DNA of 37,671 nt from Okeania sp. SIO2C9 (GTDB lineage Bacteria > Cyanobacteriota > Cyanobacteriia > Cyanobacteriales > Microcoleaceae), in contig NZ_JAAHGO010000070.1 of NCBI RefSeq assembly GCF_010672455.1, positions 1 to 37,671 of the forward strand, given 5' to 3'. Of the stretch, positions 36,338-37,671 are shown in pieces. The notes under the pieces are model-generated. The model was not told the origin of the DNA. It made no database searches and was given only the letters and a program-made list of their open reading frames with translations. The position numbers were made by a program, and so were the translations under genes. Every line of letters starts with the position of its first letter. The stretch's first letter is position 1.

Positions 36338-37671
36338 ATGAAAGTTTCCTCTCAATTTCTCACTCCCCAAAGTTTCCTAGAACGCAGTGTGGGAGCATTT
36401 CGTGACAAAGAGGCCATAGTTTACCGCTCCTCTCGGTGGACTTATGCTCAGTTTGCCACTAGAGTAAATCAACTAGCAAACGCCTTAAAAAATTGGGGGT
36501 TACAAAAAGGCGATCGCGTAGCTTTCCTTTGCCCGAATATTCCACCTATGCTAGAAGCACATTTTGGCGTTCCTCTAGCAGGAGGAGTTTTAGTCGCTAT
36601 CAATATTCGATTAGCTGCTAAAGATATTTGCTACATCCTGAATAACTGTGGAGCGCGTCTATTATTTGTGGATACAGAATTATCTCACCTAGTAGCACCA
36701 GTGCGGGATGAGTTAGAAACTGTCGAAGAAATTATCAATATAGTAGATACTCAGATAGAAACAACAGGAGAAAAGTTACCAGGAACAGATTATGAAACCT
36801 TTTTAACTACAGGTACATCAGACCCTCTACCTTCCCCCCTAACAGACGAAAACGAACCAATTTCTATCAACTATACCAGTGGCACCAGCGGTCAACCAAA
36901 AGGAGTAGTATATACCCACCGTGGTGCTTATCTCAATGCTTTGGGCGAAGCTTTAGAATTAGGGATGAATAATAACAGTATCTATTTGTGGACTTTACCC
37001 ATGTTTCATTGCAATGGTTGGTGTTTTACCTGGGGAGTCATTGCTGTGGGTGGTACTCATATTTGTATGCGGAAATTTTTCCCTAATACTGTCGTCTCGT
37101 TAATTATGGATGAGAGAGTGACTCATTTCTGCGGTTCCCCTACAATATTAATTGCTCTTGCCAACGACCGCGCCATCAAAAAATTACAACTTTCCCATCC
37201 TCTTCGAGTTGCCACTGCTGGTGCACCACCTTCCCCCACTATTATTCAGACAATGGAAGAGTTGGGAGTTGATATTACTCATGTTTATGGTTTAACAGAA
37301 ACCTACGGACCCCATAGTGTCTGTGAATGGCAAGCACCTTGGGACGATCTACCAATGGCGGAAAGGGCAAAGTTGAAAGCTAGACAGGGAGTGCCTTATA
37401 TTCATGCTGCTCAAATGCGGGTAGTAGATAAGGATATGCAAGATATACCTGCTGATGGGGAAACTATGGGAGAAGTGGTGATGCGTGGCAATAATGTCAT
37501 GCAGGGATATTTTAACGATCCGGAGGCGACTGAGTTGGCGTTTCGGGGTGGTTGGTTTCATAGTGGAGATTTGGCCGTGATGTATCCTGATGGTTATATG
37601 GAATTACGCGATCGCGCTAAGGATATTATTATTAGTAGTGGCACGAATATTTCGACTATTGAGGTGGAGAG
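36338..37671 (+). CDS. Second AMP-dependent acyl-CoA ligase (partial, runs off the window)
   Basis: The open frame continues without a stop from the ATG at 36338 to the window edge (444 codons), closely paralogous to the enzyme at 33779. The P-loop YTSGTSGQPKGV, the VYGLTETYGPHS motif and the GWFHSGDLAVMYPDG region are present; the C-terminal lysine motif lies beyond the window. Compared with the first copy it starts at MKVSSQF, not MPSYEVSSQF, because an extra A makes an internal ATG in-frame; the original start and Shine-Dalgarno are replaced by the tandem array. Expression of this copy is therefore uncertain. The last 150 bp are almost identical to the first copy. Confidence 0.85.
   Translation, partial: MKVSSQFLTPQSFLERSVGAFRDKEAIVYRSSRWTYAQFATRVNQLANALKNWGLQKGDRVAFLCPNIPPMLEAHFGVPLAGGVLVAINIRLAAKDICYILNNCGARLLFVDTELSHLVAPVRDELETVEEIINIVDTQIETTGEKLPGTDYETFLTTGTSDPLPSPLTDENEPISINYTSGTSGQPKGVVYTHRGAYLNALGEALELGMNNNSIYLWTLPMFHCNGWCFTWGVIAVGGTHICMRKFFPNTVVSLIMDERVTHFCGSPTILIALANDRAIKKLQLSHPLRVATAGAPPSPTIIQTMEELGVDITHVYGLTETYGPHSVCEWQAPWDDLPMAERAKLKARQGVPYIHAAQMRVVDKDMQDIPADGETMGEVVMRGNNVMQGYFNDPEATELAFRGGWFHSGDLAVMYPDGYMELRDRAKDIIISSGTNISTIEVE

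Overview
The window looks like a chromosome segment from a filamentous, repeat-rich marine-type cyanobacterium (Okeania/Trichodesmium/Moorena-like; this is an inference from gene families, not a species call). The pointers are frequent GCGATCGC (HIP1) octamers, a PEP-CTERM secreted protease, a transaldolase fused to EF-hands, DUF4347/beta-helix/RTX surface proteins, a TnpB fossil, and low-GC spacers full of small palindromic elements.

Layout. (1) 1-7.6 kb: two tandem, minus-strand paralogues encoding very repetitive secreted or surface proteins (DUF4347, CSLREA-type segment, beta-helix, RTX calcium-binding repeats). The second carries a (TPEP)n linker of about 22 units and internal duplications of about 400 bp. 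(2) 8.8-23.4 kb: housekeeping carbon metabolism spread between long repeat-filled spacers. It holds phosphoglucomutase, a small cyclic-nucleotide-binding protein, transaldolase-EF-hand, a PEP-CTERM trypsin-like protease, 4-alpha-glucanotransferase, a histidine-phosphatase (PGM-like) protein, acetate kinase and a HEAT-repeat protein. Together the enzymes fit glycogen turnover, the pentose phosphate pathway and fermentative acetate metabolism, but the spacing argues against one operon. (3) 23.4-32.3 kb: an accessory island. After a block of MITE-like palindromes and a TnpB fossil come three plus-strand genes that share nearly the same promoter region, N-terminal leader and 34-residue repeats, carry DUF4157 domains (HExxH), and end in three unrelated C-terminal domains: a clan-CD/C80-like cysteine peptidase candidate, a nuclease candidate and an amidoligase-like candidate. 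DUF4157 is known to be common in cargo of extracellular contractile injection systems (eCIS), so this looks like a cargo or effector cassette array. No sheath, tube or baseplate gene lies in the window. (4) 32.3-33.6 kb: palindromic repeats and a RelE/ParE-like toxin-antitoxin pair. (5) 33.8-37.7 kb: two AMP-binding acyl-CoA ligase paralogues around a four-helix-bundle gene, with 8-bp tandem arrays. The second ligase runs off the window end.

The most interesting parts are the modular three-gene DUF4157 array (shared promoter and leader, swapped C-termini, one C-terminus with foreign-looking base composition), the apparent regeneration of a start codon in the second ligase copy, and a rich set of MITEs. 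The best MITE has perfect 11-bp inverted ends and an 11-bp target duplication. No tRNA, rRNA or CRISPR array was recognised.
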